In this document: positions 16,317 to 25,027 of the stretch, piece by piece
How the letters are laid out: every line of letters begins with the position of its first letter
Position numbering within the stretch: the stretch's first letter is position 1
From: Streptomyces albus subsp. albus
GTDB taxonomy: Bacteria > Actinomycetota > Actinomycetes > Streptomycetales > Streptomycetaceae
Length of the DNA stretch: 64,000 nt
Direction of reading: 5' to 3'
NCBI RefSeq assembly: GCF_000725885.1
Contig: NZ_JODR01000004.1
Coordinates: forward strand, 62,001 to 126,000
Made by a program: the position numbers and the translations under genes
Notes under the pieces: generated by a model
Databases searched by the model: none
What the model saw: only the letters and a program-made list of their open reading frames with translations
Told to the model about the DNA's origin: nothing

Positions 16317-17720
16317 ATGCCAACGCCCACTCCCCTGCCGATGCCGTCCCGCCTGCCGTCGGGCCGGCCCCCGCAGCACGAGCAGGAGCAAGGCAATCGG
16401 ACCGCTCTGGTCGAGGATCTGATGGAGCGCTTCCCGCACATTCCGCGGGAGGCGGTGCTGAAGGAGGACCTGCTGCGCGGCGGGATGGCCTTCGACGACT
16501 CGGCCCTGAGCGACACCACCGACGAGGCCACCGGCGAGGTCAAGCCGAAGTCGTACTTCATCTTCTCCTTCGACCACCGCACCCTTCCCGAGCTGGGCGA
16601 GGCCGCGCTGCGCCGCCCGCCGGAGGAGGTCGTCCTGACGGGCGGCCCCTGGGAGCTGCGCCGTACCGTCGTCTCCGTACGGGTGAACCCGGACTCGCCC
16701 TACCGGGTGCAGGCGGGCGAGGACGGTTCGCTCGGCCTCTACCTGGAGGGCGAGCGGATCGCGGACGTCGGTCTGCCGCCGATGCCGGACTACTACCGGC
16801 ACGCGCTCGCCAACGGGAAGTCCGTGATGGAGGTGGCGCCCACCATCCAGTGGGGCTACCTGATCTATCTGACGGTCTTCCGGGTGTGCCAGTACTTCGG
16901 CGCCAAGGAGGAGTGCCAGTACTGCGACATCAACCACAACTGGCGCCAGCACAAGGCGGCCGGGCGCCCGTACACGGGTGTCAAGCCGGTCGAGGAGGTG
17001 CTGGAGGCCCTCCAGATCATCTCCGACCACGACACGCTCGGCGCCTCGCGGGCCTACACCCTCACCGGCGGCTCGATCACCTCGCGGGTGCAGGGCAAGG
17101 ACGAGGCCGACTTCTACGGGCAGTACGCGAAGGCCATCGAGGAGCGCTTCCCGGGCCGCTGGACCGGCAAGGTCGTCGCGCAGGCGCTGCCCAAGGAGGA
17201 CGTGCAGCGCTTCCACGACTACGGCATCAGCATCTACCACCCCAACTTCGAGGTGTGGGACAAGCGGCTGTTCGAGCTGTACTGCCCCGGCAAGGAGCGG
17301 TACGTGGGCCGGGAGGAGTGGCACCGCCGCATCCTCGACTCGGCGGAGGTGTTCGGGCCGCGCAACGTGATCCCGAACTTCGTCGCGGGTGTCGAGATGG
17401 CCGCCCCGTACGGTTTCGGCACCGTGGACGAGGCCATCGCCTCCACCACCGAGGGGCTCGACTTCTTCATGTCGCACGGCATCACCCCGCGCTTCACCAC
17501 CTGGTGCCCGGAGCCGACGACGCCGCTGGGCAAGACCAACCCGCTGGGCGCCCCGCTGGAGTACCACATCCGGCTGCTGGACGCCTACCGCAGCGCGATG
17601 CAGCGGCACGGGCTGTCCTCCCCGCCCGGATACGGTCCGGCGGGCGCGGGCCGCGCGGTCTTCTCCGTCAGCTCCTTCATGGACACCCTGCCGGCGGAAG
17701 AGGGCGCGCCGGTCTCGTGA
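16317..17720 (+). CDS. Radical SAM protein with CX8CX2C cluster motif
   Basis: A 467-residue protein. The only clustered cysteines are in VCQYFGAKEECQYCDINHNW (residues about 189-208), giving CX8CX2C with a Tyr before the last Cys, instead of the canonical CX3CX2C. The following segments (YTLTGGSITSR as a GGE-like motif, then VVAQALPKEDV, ISIYHPNFEVWDK and FVAGVEMAAPYGFG) read as successive strands of a radical SAM barrel. The N-terminal about 170 residues form an extra domain, and WCPEPTTPLG near the C-terminus adds another Cys. It stands alone with GAGGAG 11 bases upstream. Substrate unknown; no RiPP precursor is seen next to it. Confidence 0.8.
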   Translation: MPTPTPLPMPSRLPSGRPPQHEQEQGNRTALVEDLMERFPHIPREAVLKEDLLRGGMAFDDSALSDTTDEATGEVKPKSYFIFSFDHRTLPELGEAALRRPPEEVVLTGGPWELRRTVVSVRVNPDSPYRVQAGEDGSLGLYLEGERIADVGLPPMPDYYRHALANGKSVMEVAPTIQWGYLIYLTVFRVCQYFGAKEECQYCDINHNWRQHKAAGRPYTGVKPVEEVLEALQIISDHDTLGASRAYTLTGGSITSRVQGKDEADFYGQYAKAIEERFPGRWTGKVVAQALPKEDVQRFHDYGISIYHPNFEVWDKRLFELYCPGKERYVGREEWHRRILDSAEVFGPRNVIPNFVAGVEMAAPYGFGTVDEAIASTTEGLDFFMSHGITPRFTTWCPEPTTPLGKTNPLGAPLEYHIRLLDAYRSAMQRHGLSSPPGYGPAGAGRAVFSVSSFMDTLPAEEGAPVS

Positions 17721-17854
17721 GGCGCCGCGCCGCACGGCGATGATGTCCGCCCAAGGCTCCGGTCCGTATCCCGAGAAGGGACCGGAGCCGCGCCGTGTGC
17801 GGAGCCGCACGGCGCACCCCTCACACGGGCGGTCTCTCACGAAGGAACGGGCGG

Positions 17855-18463
17855 ATGCGGCTGACACTGACGACGATGCTGTCGCTCGACGGCGTGATGC
17901 AGGGCCCCGGAGGCCCCGGGGAGGACCGCCGCGACGGGTTCGCCCTCGGCGGCTGGGTGGTCCCCTACGCCGACGAGGAGGTGGGCGAGCGCATCACCCG
18001 CTGGTTCACCCGCGCGGGCGGCTTCCTGCTGGGGCGGCACACCTACGAGATCTTCGCCGGGTACTGGCCGCACGTCGGCGACGAGACGGAACCGGTGATC
18101 GCGGACAGGCTGAACGGGCTGCCCAAGTACGTCGCCTCGACCACCCTGACGCACGCGGACTGGCAGCACAGCACGGTGCTGCGCGGCGAGGTGGCCGACG
18201 CCGTACGGGAGCTGAAGGAGCGGCCGGGCGACGAACTCCAGATCCACGGCAGCGGGGTGCTGGCCCGCTCGCTGATGGACGACGGTCTGATCGACGAGTA
18301 CCGGCTGCTGGTCCACCCGGTCGTGCTCGACGCGGGCCGCCGGCTGTTCGCGGGGGGAACCGGGCCGGCGGCGCTGCGCCTGACGGAATGCGACGCCCTG
18401 TCCTCGGGCGTGGTGGCGCAGACCTACGTCCCGGCGGGCAGGCCCGCGTTCGGATCGTTCTGA
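17855..18463 (+). CDS. Dihydrofolate reductase/RibD C-terminal-like protein
   Basis: A 202-residue protein of the RibD C-terminal/DHFR-like reductase fold. The N-terminus MRLTLTTMLSLDGVMQGPGG and the GRHTYEIFAGYWP motif (about 57-69) are typical, as is the LQIHGSGVLARSLMDDGLIDEYRLLVHPVVLDAGRRLF block. Such proteins are common single-gene NADPH-dependent reductase homologues in actinomycetes; most have no known substrate and are unlikely to be the cell's main DHFR. GAAGGAAC precedes the ATG. It converges with the DinB-family gene 12 nt downstream. Confidence 0.85.
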   Translation: MRLTLTTMLSLDGVMQGPGGPGEDRRDGFALGGWVVPYADEEVGERITRWFTRAGGFLLGRHTYEIFAGYWPHVGDETEPVIADRLNGLPKYVASTTLTHADWQHSTVLRGEVADAVRELKERPGDELQIHGSGVLARSLMDDGLIDEYRLLVHPVVLDAGRRLFAGGTGPAALRLTECDALSSGVVAQTYVPAGRPAFGSF

Positions 18464-18475
18464 CGGGTGGCCGGG

Positions 18476-18991
18476 TCAGCGGCCGGTGGCGCCGTCGGTC
18501 TGCTCGCGCAGGATGTCGGCGTGTCCGGCGTGCCGGCCCGTCTCCTCGATCATGTGGACGAGGATCCAGCGCAGTGTCGGCGGTTCGGTGCCGCCGAGCG
18601 CGCGGGCGCCGGGGCGGCCCAGGTCGTCGCAGGCGGCGATGATCTCGTCGGAGGCACGGACCGCCTCCCGGTAGGCGGCGATCAGCGTCTGTGCCGTCTC
18701 GCCCGCCGCGGGCGGCTCGTCGTCGTCGAGGGGGCGTTCGCCGCCGCGGCCCGCGTACGCCCATACGAACCAGTTGTGCTCCACCCGTGTCAGATGCTTG
18801 ACCAGGCCGAGCAGGCTGGTGCCGGAGGGCACCCCGGGGGTCAGGCCCACCTCGTCGCTCAGACCGGCCGCCTTGGCGACGACGGCTTCGCGCAGATAGC
18901 CGAGGAAGGCCACGAGGGTCTCCTTCTCGCCGCCCGCCGTCCTGGGCGGCCGGACGTCTCCCCGTGCGGAAAATCCCGTCACATCAGTCAT
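18476..18991 (-). CDS. DinB/DUF664 family protein
   Basis: A 171-residue four-helix-bundle protein of the DinB-like DUF664 family. The metal-site pattern is visible: HLTRVEHNWF (about 69-78) and MIEETGRHAGHADILRE near the C-terminus. Actinobacterial members are implicated in mycothiol-dependent detoxification, but the function of this copy is not known. The ATG at 18991 is chosen because homology starts with MTDVTGFSARGD; the upstream frame extension is not family-like. Confidence 0.82.
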   Translation of the reverse strand: MTDVTGFSARGDVRPPRTAGGEKETLVAFLGYLREAVVAKAAGLSDEVGLTPGVPSGTSLLGLVKHLTRVEHNWFVWAYAGRGGERPLDDDEPPAAGETAQTLIAAYREAVRASDEIIAACDDLGRPGARALGGTEPPTLRWILVHMIEETGRHAGHADILREQTDGATGR

Positions 18992-19134
18992 GCCGCCGAC
19001 TGTAACCACAATCGGCTGGCGGCTGCCCGCGTCTGCTGGTTGGCTTCCCGCATGCCCCCACCGCACAGTCCCCCACCGCCCTGCGCAAAAATGATCTTCG
19101 TCGGTGACCGGCACCGCACTGGGGGGCGACGGGG

Positions 19135-20598
19135 ATGACCCACCGCACGGCGCTCGACGCGCAGCAGCCCGCGAGCGCCTGGACGGCGCTGGGCGCCGGG
19201 CTGGAGGGCACGCTGCTGCGGCCCGGTGACCGGGACTTCACCGCGGCCCGCAAACTCGCCAACCCCCGGTTCGACGGGGTGCGCCCGGCCGCCGTCGCCT
19301 ACTGCGCGGGGCCCGGCGACATCGCCGAGTGCCTCGCCTTCGCCCGCCGGTACGGGATTCCCGTGGCCGTCCGCAGCGGCGGCCACTCCGCCGCCGGCTG
19401 GTCCACCGGCACCGGCCGGCTGGTCATCGACGTCCAGCGGATGGCCGAGGTGCGCCCCGCCGGGCGGTCCGCCACCGTGGGGGCCGGCGCGAAACTCATC
19501 GACGTCCACGCCCAGTTGACCCCGCACAAACGGACGATTCCGGCCGCCGCCGCCCCCACCGTCGGCATCTCCGGGCTGACGCTCGGTGGCGGCATCGGGC
19601 CCGTCTCCCGCGCCTACGGGCTCAGCTGCGACAGCCTCACCGGTGCCACCGTCGTCACCGCCGACGGCCGCCTCCGCCGGGTCGCCGAGGACAGCGAGAC
19701 GGACCTGTTCTGGGCGCTGCGCGGCGCCGGCGGCGGACAGTTCGGCGTGGTGACCGCGCTCGACTTCCGCACCCAGGTGGCGCCCTCCTGCCAGACGTTC
19801 TTCCTCAGCTGGCCCTGGGAACGGGCCGCGGGCGTGGTACGCGAGTGGCAACGCTGGGCCCCCGTCGCCCCGGAGGAAATGGGCACCAGCCTGCATCTGT
19901 CGGCACCGGCCGGCGGCCGGCCCGGCAGCGTACGGATGAGCGGTCTGTCCCTGGGGGCCCGCCGCGAGGTGGAGAACCACCTCGACCGGCTGGCCGGCCG
20001 GATCGGCGAGAGCTCCTGCGACCTCGCCCTGCGGCGGCACTCCTACCTGGACGCGATGAAGGTGATGGGCGGCGTCTCCGGCTGGACCCTGGCCCAGGCG
20101 CACCAGCGCGGCACCCTGCCGGGCCGGACCAGACGCGGCCGGGTGCCCCGCGAGTCGTACGCCGTACGGTCCGACTTCTACGTCCGGCCGCTGCCGCCGG
20201 CGGGCATAAGGACGCTTCTCACCCGCGTCGAGCGGCTGTCCGGGCTGCGCGGCGGCGGAGCCGGCAGTGTCGCGCTGGACGCGCTGGGCGGCGCCGTCAA
20301 CCGGCCACGCGCCGACGCCACCGCCTTCCCCCACCGCGGCGCCCGCTTCCTGGCCCGCTACCTCATCCACTGGCCCGACGCCGCCGGGGCCGAACAGGTG
20401 GCCGGCTACCGCGGCTGGCTCGACGCCACCCACGCCGCGCTCCGCCCCTGGGCCGGCGGCCACGCCTACCAGAACTGCCCCGACCCGGCACTGCGCGACT
20501 GGCGGCACGCCTACTACGGCGCCAACGCCGGCCGGCTCGCCGCCGTCAAGGCCAGGTACGACCCCGACCGGGTCTTCTGCTTCCCGCAGGCCCTCTGA
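19135..20598 (+). CDS. FAD-binding (BBE-type) oxidoreductase
   Basis: A 487-residue flavin-linked oxidase of the berberine-bridge/PCMH fold. FAD domain: RSGGHSAAGWSTG with the His that carries 8-alpha-linked FAD in the family (about 83), then VGISGLTLGGGIGPVSRAYG. The C-terminal BBE segment is YYGANAGRLAAVKARYDPD. Members oxidise sugars, alkaloids or polyketides; the substrate is unknown here. No secretion signal is obvious. ATG at 19135 after ACTGGGGGGCGACGGGG, weak SD. No cluster context is seen, so primary metabolism or stand-alone oxidation is possible. Confidence 0.87.
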   Translation: MTHRTALDAQQPASAWTALGAGLEGTLLRPGDRDFTAARKLANPRFDGVRPAAVAYCAGPGDIAECLAFARRYGIPVAVRSGGHSAAGWSTGTGRLVIDVQRMAEVRPAGRSATVGAGAKLIDVHAQLTPHKRTIPAAAAPTVGISGLTLGGGIGPVSRAYGLSCDSLTGATVVTADGRLRRVAEDSETDLFWALRGAGGGQFGVVTALDFRTQVAPSCQTFFLSWPWERAAGVVREWQRWAPVAPEEMGTSLHLSAPAGGRPGSVRMSGLSLGARREVENHLDRLAGRIGESSCDLALRRHSYLDAMKVMGGVSGWTLAQAHQRGTLPGRTRRGRVPRESYAVRSDFYVRPLPPAGIRTLLTRVERLSGLRGGGAGSVALDALGGAVNRPRADATAFPHRGARFLARYLIHWPDAAGAEQVAGYRGWLDATHAALRPWAGGHAYQNCPDPALRDWRHAYYGANAGRLAAVKARYDPDRVFCFPQAL

Positions 20599-20706
20599 GC
20601 CCGGCGGGCCGTGAGCCGGCCCGCCCGGCGGCCCGTACGCTGGCGGTCGCACCGTCGCCGTACTCCCCCGGCCCCGGCCGGGGTGCCGCAAGACAGGAGA
20701 AGAGCC

Positions 20707-21504
20707 GTGCTCGTGCTGTTGCCGCCGTCCGAGGGGAAGGCCGAGGGCGGGCAGGGCCGCCCGCTGGACCTGGACTCGCTCTCGCTCCCCGGGCTGAACC
20801 CGGCCCGGGAGGCGGTGCTGGACGAGCTGGTGACCCTCTGCCGCGCCGACGAGGAGAAGGCACGCGAGGTGCTGGGGCTCAGCCAGGGGCTGCGCGGCGA
20901 GGTCACCAAGAACGCCGGCCTGCGTGAGGCGCCCACCCGGCCCGCCGGCCAGATCTACACCGGCGTGCTCTACGACGCGCTGGACCTGGCCTCCCTCGGT
21001 CCGGCCGCCCGGCGCCGGGCCGCGAGGCAACTGCTGGTCTTCTCCGGGCTGTGGGGTGCCGTCGGCATCGAGGACCCCATCCCCTCCTACCGGCTCTCCG
21101 GCGGGGTGAAGCTGCCCGGCGCCGGACCGCTGGGCCGCTACTGGCGGGGCCCGCTGGAGTCCGTACTGCCCGAGGCGGCGGGCGACGGGCTGGTCCTGGA
21201 CCTGCGCTCATCGGCGTACGCGGCCATGTGGAAGCCGAAGGGCCCCACGGCCCGGCGCACGGCGACCGTGCGGGTGCTCCAGTCGAAGGTGGTGGACGGC
21301 GTGGAGAAGCGGTCCGTCGTCAGCCACTTCAACAAGGCCACCAAGGGCCGCCTGCTGCGGGCCCTGCTGGAATCGGACGCCGAACCCGCGACCCCCGGCG
21401 AGCTGGCCGCAACGCTGCGGGAACTCGGGTACGTCGTGGAGGGCGACGACGCCGACAGCGCGAAGGGCCCGACGGCACTCGACGTGGTGGTCACAGAGCT
21501 GTAG
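20707..21504 (+). CDS. yaaA: YaaA/DUF328 family peroxide-stress protein
   Basis: A 265-residue YaaA family protein. The N-terminal LVLLPPSEGKAEGG loop, the YTGVLYDALD segment, FSGLWGAVGIEDPIPSYRL and the C-terminal VSHFNKATKGRLLRALL motif are family hallmarks. In E. coli YaaA limits intracellular iron during H2O2 stress and binds DNA; that role is assumed here. GTG start with CAGGAGAAG upstream. Monocistronic; a weak hairpin (GCCCCGC/GCGGGGC, 21504-21520) starts in its stop codon. Confidence 0.88.
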   Translation: MLVLLPPSEGKAEGGQGRPLDLDSLSLPGLNPAREAVLDELVTLCRADEEKAREVLGLSQGLRGEVTKNAGLREAPTRPAGQIYTGVLYDALDLASLGPAARRRAARQLLVFSGLWGAVGIEDPIPSYRLSGGVKLPGAGPLGRYWRGPLESVLPEAAGDGLVLDLRSSAYAAMWKPKGPTARRTATVRVLQSKVVDGVEKRSVVSHFNKATKGRLLRALLESDAEPATPGELAATLRELGYVVEGDDADSAKGPTALDVVVTEL

Positions 21505-22109
21505 CCCCGCCCGGCGGGGCCCACTGAACCGGCGGCGCCCGGCGCCGGGCCCTGCACGGGCGGGGCCGGCGCCGTACGGGCGTGCCCGGCGTCCCCGCCG
21601 ACGCCGCGGAGGCCCGGCACCGGTGCCGCGGGGCAGGCGTGACGCACCACTCCGCAGGCCCGGCCGGAAGACGGCGCCGGGTCACCGGCCCGGCGGGCAC
21701 ACCGCGCCGGATCGCGGAACCGGCGGGCACACCGCGCCGCCCGTGCCGGGCCCCGCACAGCACGGAGCCGTCCGCACCGGGCGTGCCCGGCACCACGGCG
21801 GAGCGCGACGCCGGGGGGCGTCGCGGGGCCGCACGAGATACGCGACCGGCCAGCCGTGCGGACGTTCCACCGCACGGGAAACCTCCCGCCGGGCACGCCG
21901 GGCACGCCGGGCACCAGCCGGGCCCGGCCCGGCACGGCAGGGTGCCGCCGCGCCGGGAACGCCCGGCGCCGACACGGCCACGGCCGAGGCGCGCTTGCCG
22001 GGCACTGGGGGGCCGACACGTGCGGCGCCCGGCGGCGGGCCGCACCCGGCCGGGGCCCGCCCCAGGGCGGACCCGGGGACGGCAGGCGGCGACGGCGCAG
22101 GCGAGAGTG
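21505..22109. other. GC-rich intergenic region with short direct repeats
   Basis: No convincing gene. It contains a 19-bp direct repeat CGGCGGGCACACCGCGCCG at 21691-21709 and 21721-21739, and 9-bp CCGGGCACG tandem units at about 21889-21915. Several long open frames cross it, but their predicted Arg/Gly/Pro-rich products are not gene-like. Confidence 0.5.
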
Positions 22110-22130
22110 GCGTTGCAAGTTGTGCAACGC
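22110..22130. promoter_or_regulatory. Palindromic operator candidate upstream of eda
   Basis: GCGTTGCA-AGTTG-TGCAACGC, a perfect 8-bp inverted repeat with 5-bp spacer, 39 nt before the KDPG aldolase ATG. It is AT-richer than its surroundings, and a GTTGC half-site recurs at 22133-22137. It resembles LacI/GntR/IclR-type sites, but the regulator is not in the window. Confidence 0.6.
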
Positions 22131-22169
22131 CTGTTGCGTGTGATGTGGCGGGGCGGGCAGCATACGCGC

Positions 22170-22817
22170 ATGAGCAGTCCTGCCGCCTCCCCCGCGCCCT
22201 CCGTCCTCGACCTCGCCCCTGTGCTGCCCGTCGTCGTCCTGCACGACGCCGAGGACGCCGTACCCCTCGCGCGGGCGCTGGTCGCCGGCGGGCTGCCCGC
22301 GATCGAGGTGACGCTGCGCACCCCGGCGGCACCCGCGGCGATCCGGGCCATCGCCGACGCCGTGCCGGAGGCCGTCGTCGGCGCCGGCACCGTGCTGAGC
22401 GGCGACGACGTGCGGACCGCCGTGGAGGCGGGCGCCCGCTTCCTGGTCAGCCCCGGCTGGACGGACACCCTGCTGGAGGCCATGCGCGCCTCCGGAGTGC
22501 CGTATCTGCCGGGCGTCTCCACCGCCTCCGAGGTCGTCGCCCTGCTGGAGCGCGGCGTGCACGAGATGAAGTTCTTCCCCGCCGAGGCGGCGGGCGGCAC
22601 GGCCTACCTCAAGTCGCTGGCCTCGCCCCTGCCCCGGGCCCGTTTCTGCCCCACCGGCGGGGTCTCCGCCGCCAACGCGGCGTCCTACCTCGCCCTGCCC
22701 AACGTCGCCTGCGTGGGCGGCACCTGGATGCTGCCCGCCGACGCGCTCGCCGCCAAGGACTGGGACCGGGTGCGTGCCTTGGCGGCCGAAGCCTCTCAAG
22801 TGAGGTCCACTGAGTAG
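22170..22817 (+). CDS. eda: 2-dehydro-3-deoxyphosphogluconate (KDPG) aldolase
   Basis: A 215-residue class I aldolase of the KDPG/KHG family, cleaving KDPG to pyruvate and glyceraldehyde 3-phosphate. Visible active site: IEVTLRT with the catalytic Glu (about 45), the Schiff-base Lys in HEMKFFPAEAAGG (about 133) and CPTGGVSAANA, which holds the phosphate. Full length. It lies 9 nt ahead of a zinc-ribbon membrane protein on the same strand; no kinase or dehydratase partner is adjacent. A palindrome at 22110-22130 suggests specific regulation by a sugar-acid repressor. Confidence 0.93.
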   Translation: MSSPAASPAPSVLDLAPVLPVVVLHDAEDAVPLARALVAGGLPAIEVTLRTPAAPAAIRAIADAVPEAVVGAGTVLSGDDVRTAVEAGARFLVSPGWTDTLLEAMRASGVPYLPGVSTASEVVALLERGVHEMKFFPAEAAGGTAYLKSLASPLPRARFCPTGGVSAANAASYLALPNVACVGGTWMLPADALAAKDWDRVRALAAEASQVRSTE

Positions 22818-22826
22818 ATTGCCTCC

Positions 22827-23333
22827 ATGGCAACTCCTGAGACACACGGGGGACTCGGGGCGGTCTGCCCCACATGTGGCGGTACGGCGGTCCGCCCGGT
22901 CTCCGAAGCCCGGTACGCCAAGGGCTCCATGCGCAAAGACCTGACCACCCGCCTGGCGAAAGGCCCCGAGAAGGGCGGCGACGGCTGCCTCCACTTCCTG
23001 GAGGGCATGGTCCTCACCGGCATCGGCGTCGCCCTCGCCTGGACGGGCCACCAACAGGACAAGCCGCTCTACTTGTTCGGCGGCATAGCCCTGGCGGTGC
23101 TCTGCTTCGCCGGCACCCTCGGCGTCGTACGGAGCGACCGCCGCGAACGCGCCGCCGAGAAGGCCGGCGACCAGCGGGCCTCCCGCGTGTGGGAGCCCGC
23201 CCACTACTGCGACGGCTGCGAAACGGTCTTCTGCCCCGGCGGGGTGCCGTGGGCGGGCACCATGACGCCCGAGGACTTCCGGCGGTTCGTGTGGACGGAG
23301 GGCGGCTACGCGGACCAGCTGCCCACCCGCTAG
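22827..23333 (+). CDS. Zinc-ribbon membrane protein, hypothetical
   Basis: 168 residues. Two CxxC pairs flank two membrane helices: CPTCGG (14-19) and CDGCETVFC (about 127-135), with hydrophobic segments about 56-73 and 80-98. The two cytoplasmic CxxC arms could together bind Zn. MTPEDFRRFVW at the C-terminus recurs in Streptomyces hypothetical proteins of this design. No function is assigned. It begins 9 nt after eda and probably shares its transcript. Confidence 0.7.
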   Translation: MATPETHGGLGAVCPTCGGTAVRPVSEARYAKGSMRKDLTTRLAKGPEKGGDGCLHFLEGMVLTGIGVALAWTGHQQDKPLYLFGGIALAVLCFAGTLGVVRSDRRERAAEKAGDQRASRVWEPAHYCDGCETVFCPGGVPWAGTMTPEDFRRFVWTEGGYADQLPTR

Positions 23334-23342
23334 CCGGCGCCG

Positions 23343-24158
23343 TCACGCCGCGCGGGCTGCCAGTTCCTCCAGGGTGCGGGCGGACGGTGTTCCGGGGTCC
23401 GCCGTGATCAGCACGACCTCCTGGTCGTCCTCGGGCACGAGGAGCACGTCGCAGTTCAGCCGCAGTGTGCCCGCCGTCGGGTGGTCGAGCGTCTTGGTGC
23501 GGTGACCGGGGGCGTGGACCGGGCGGGTCTCCCACAGCCGGCGGAACTCCCCGCTTCCGGCGTGGAGTTCGGCCAGCAGCGCGGCCAGCCGCGCATCGTG
23601 CGGGTAGCGGTCCGCGGCCCGGCGCAGCCGCCCCACCGCGATGCGCCCGAACTCCTCGGCGCCGGAGATCGTCTCCCGGTGCTCCGGGCACAGGAAACGG
23701 CGCCGGGCCAGATTCACCGTGCCCTGCGCGAGGTCCCCGCCGAGCAGCGTGCGGGCCAGCGGGTTCCAGGCGATGACGTCGTAGGCGGCGTCGGTGACGA
23801 TGGCGCCGGTCGCCGGCAGCCGCTCCAGCATCCCGGCCACATGCGGGCGCACCCGGCGCACCACGCCGGGGCCGGGTGGCGGCGCCGGTGTGCCCGCCAG
23901 GCCGAACAGATGGCTGCGCTCGGCCGGGGTCAGCCGCAGGGCCCCGGCCAGCGCGTCCAGGACGCGCGCGGACGGGCGGGGGCCTCTGGCCTGCTCCAGC
24001 CGGGTGTAGTAGTCGACCGACACATGGGCCAGCTCCGCGACCTCCTCGCGGCGCAGACCCGGTGTCCGGCGCAGGCCGCCCGCGGAAAGACCCACGTCGT
24101 GCGGGCGCAGCCCCGCCCGGCGGCTGCGCAGGAAGCGGGCCAGTTCCGCTCGCGCCAT
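23343..24158 (-). CDS. XRE-family regulator with MmyB-like ligand domain
   Basis: A 271-residue regulator: N-terminal helix-turn-helix with GLRREEVAELAHVSVDYYTRLEQ (about 32-54), then an MmyB-like PAS-type domain recognised from AIVTDAAYDVIAWNPLARTLLG and the H-[G]-GSGEFRRLW region. These regulators typically control an adjacent, divergently transcribed dehydrogenase, as here: the SDR gene starts 70 nt away on the other strand. GAGGGGG lies 8 bases upstream of the ATG. The ligand is unknown, probably a small hydrophobic molecule. Confidence 0.88.
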   Translation of the reverse strand: MARAELARFLRSRRAGLRPHDVGLSAGGLRRTPGLRREEVAELAHVSVDYYTRLEQARGPRPSARVLDALAGALRLTPAERSHLFGLAGTPAPPPGPGVVRRVRPHVAGMLERLPATGAIVTDAAYDVIAWNPLARTLLGGDLAQGTVNLARRRFLCPEHRETISGAEEFGRIAVGRLRRAADRYPHDARLAALLAELHAGSGEFRRLWETRPVHAPGHRTKTLDHPTAGTLRLNCDVLLVPEDDQEVVLITADPGTPSARTLEELAARAA

Positions 24159-24228
24159 GCTGCTCGCCCCCTCGCCTGGTACAGGTGATCCCTGGCAGGG
24201 CCACCGCCGCCGCAGGACCATCGCTGTC

Positions 24229-24942
24229 ATGAACGATCGCACAGCTCTCGTCACCGGTGCCAACAAGGGCATCGGCCACCAGATCGCCCGTCTGCTCGTC
24301 GCGGAGGGCTTCACCGTGTACGTGGGCGCCCGGGATGCCGGGCGCGGGCGGCGGGCCGCCGAGGAGATCGGCGGGGGCGCCCGCCCGCTGGTCCTGGACG
24401 TGACGGACCAGGACAGCATCACCGCAGCGGCCGGGCACGTCGACCGCCTGGACGTGCTGGTCAACAACGCCGGCATCGGTGCTTCGCCGGCCGCGCCGGA
24501 CGTGGCGACGGCCGAGGAGTTCCGGCAGGTCTACGAGACGAACGTGTTCGGTGTGGTCGCGGTGACCAACGCCTTCCTGCCCGTCCTGCGCCGGTCGCCG
24601 CACCCGCGCATCGTCAATGTGTCCAGCGGGACCGGATCGCTGACCTGGAGCGTGAGCCCCAACCCCCAGTTCACGCCGGGCAGCGGCGCAGCCGCCGCGT
24701 ACCGCTCGTCCAAGACCGCCCTCAACGCCCTGACCGTCCTGTACGCGCAGACGCTCTCCGAGGGCGGTTTCAAGGTCAACGCGCTGGCCCCGGGGCTGCG
24801 GGCCACCGATCTGAACGCGCGGGCCGCCGCCGGCGGCGATCCGGCGGAGGCCGCACAGGGCGCCGTCCGGCTGGCCCTCCTGCCCGACGACGGCCCCACC
24901 GGGGAGTTCTTCTCCTGGGACGGCACACCCGTGCCGTGGTGA
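24229..24942 (+). CDS. SDR family NAD(P)-dependent oxidoreductase
   Basis: A 237-residue classical short-chain dehydrogenase: TGANKGIG cofactor motif (10-17), NNAG (about 84-87), catalytic Ser in VNVSSGTG, YRSSK catalytic Tyr/Lys and LAPGLRATDLN. Related to carbonyl reductase-like SDRs that reduce quinones or aldehydes. Divergent from the MmyB-type regulator, which probably controls it. The ATG at 24229 is preferred to the upstream frame because homology starts at MNDRTALVTG. Confidence 0.9.
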   Translation: MNDRTALVTGANKGIGHQIARLLVAEGFTVYVGARDAGRGRRAAEEIGGGARPLVLDVTDQDSITAAAGHVDRLDVLVNNAGIGASPAAPDVATAEEFRQVYETNVFGVVAVTNAFLPVLRRSPHPRIVNVSSGTGSLTWSVSPNPQFTPGSGAAAAYRSSKTALNALTVLYAQTLSEGGFKVNALAPGLRATDLNARAAAGGDPAEAAQGAVRLALLPDDGPTGEFFSWDGTPVPW

Positions 24943-25027
24943 GCCGCCCGGCGCAGCCGCGCCGAGAGTGCCGGCACAGCCGCGGCCGGGCTTCGGCGCG
25001 GGTGTCCCGGCGCACCCGCGCCCAGGC

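Noticed and set aside
21504..21520. Hairpin GCCCCGC-CCG-GCGGGGC as a terminator of yaaA
   Set aside because: Only 7 bp, 3-nt loop and no T tract; too weak to list as a feature.
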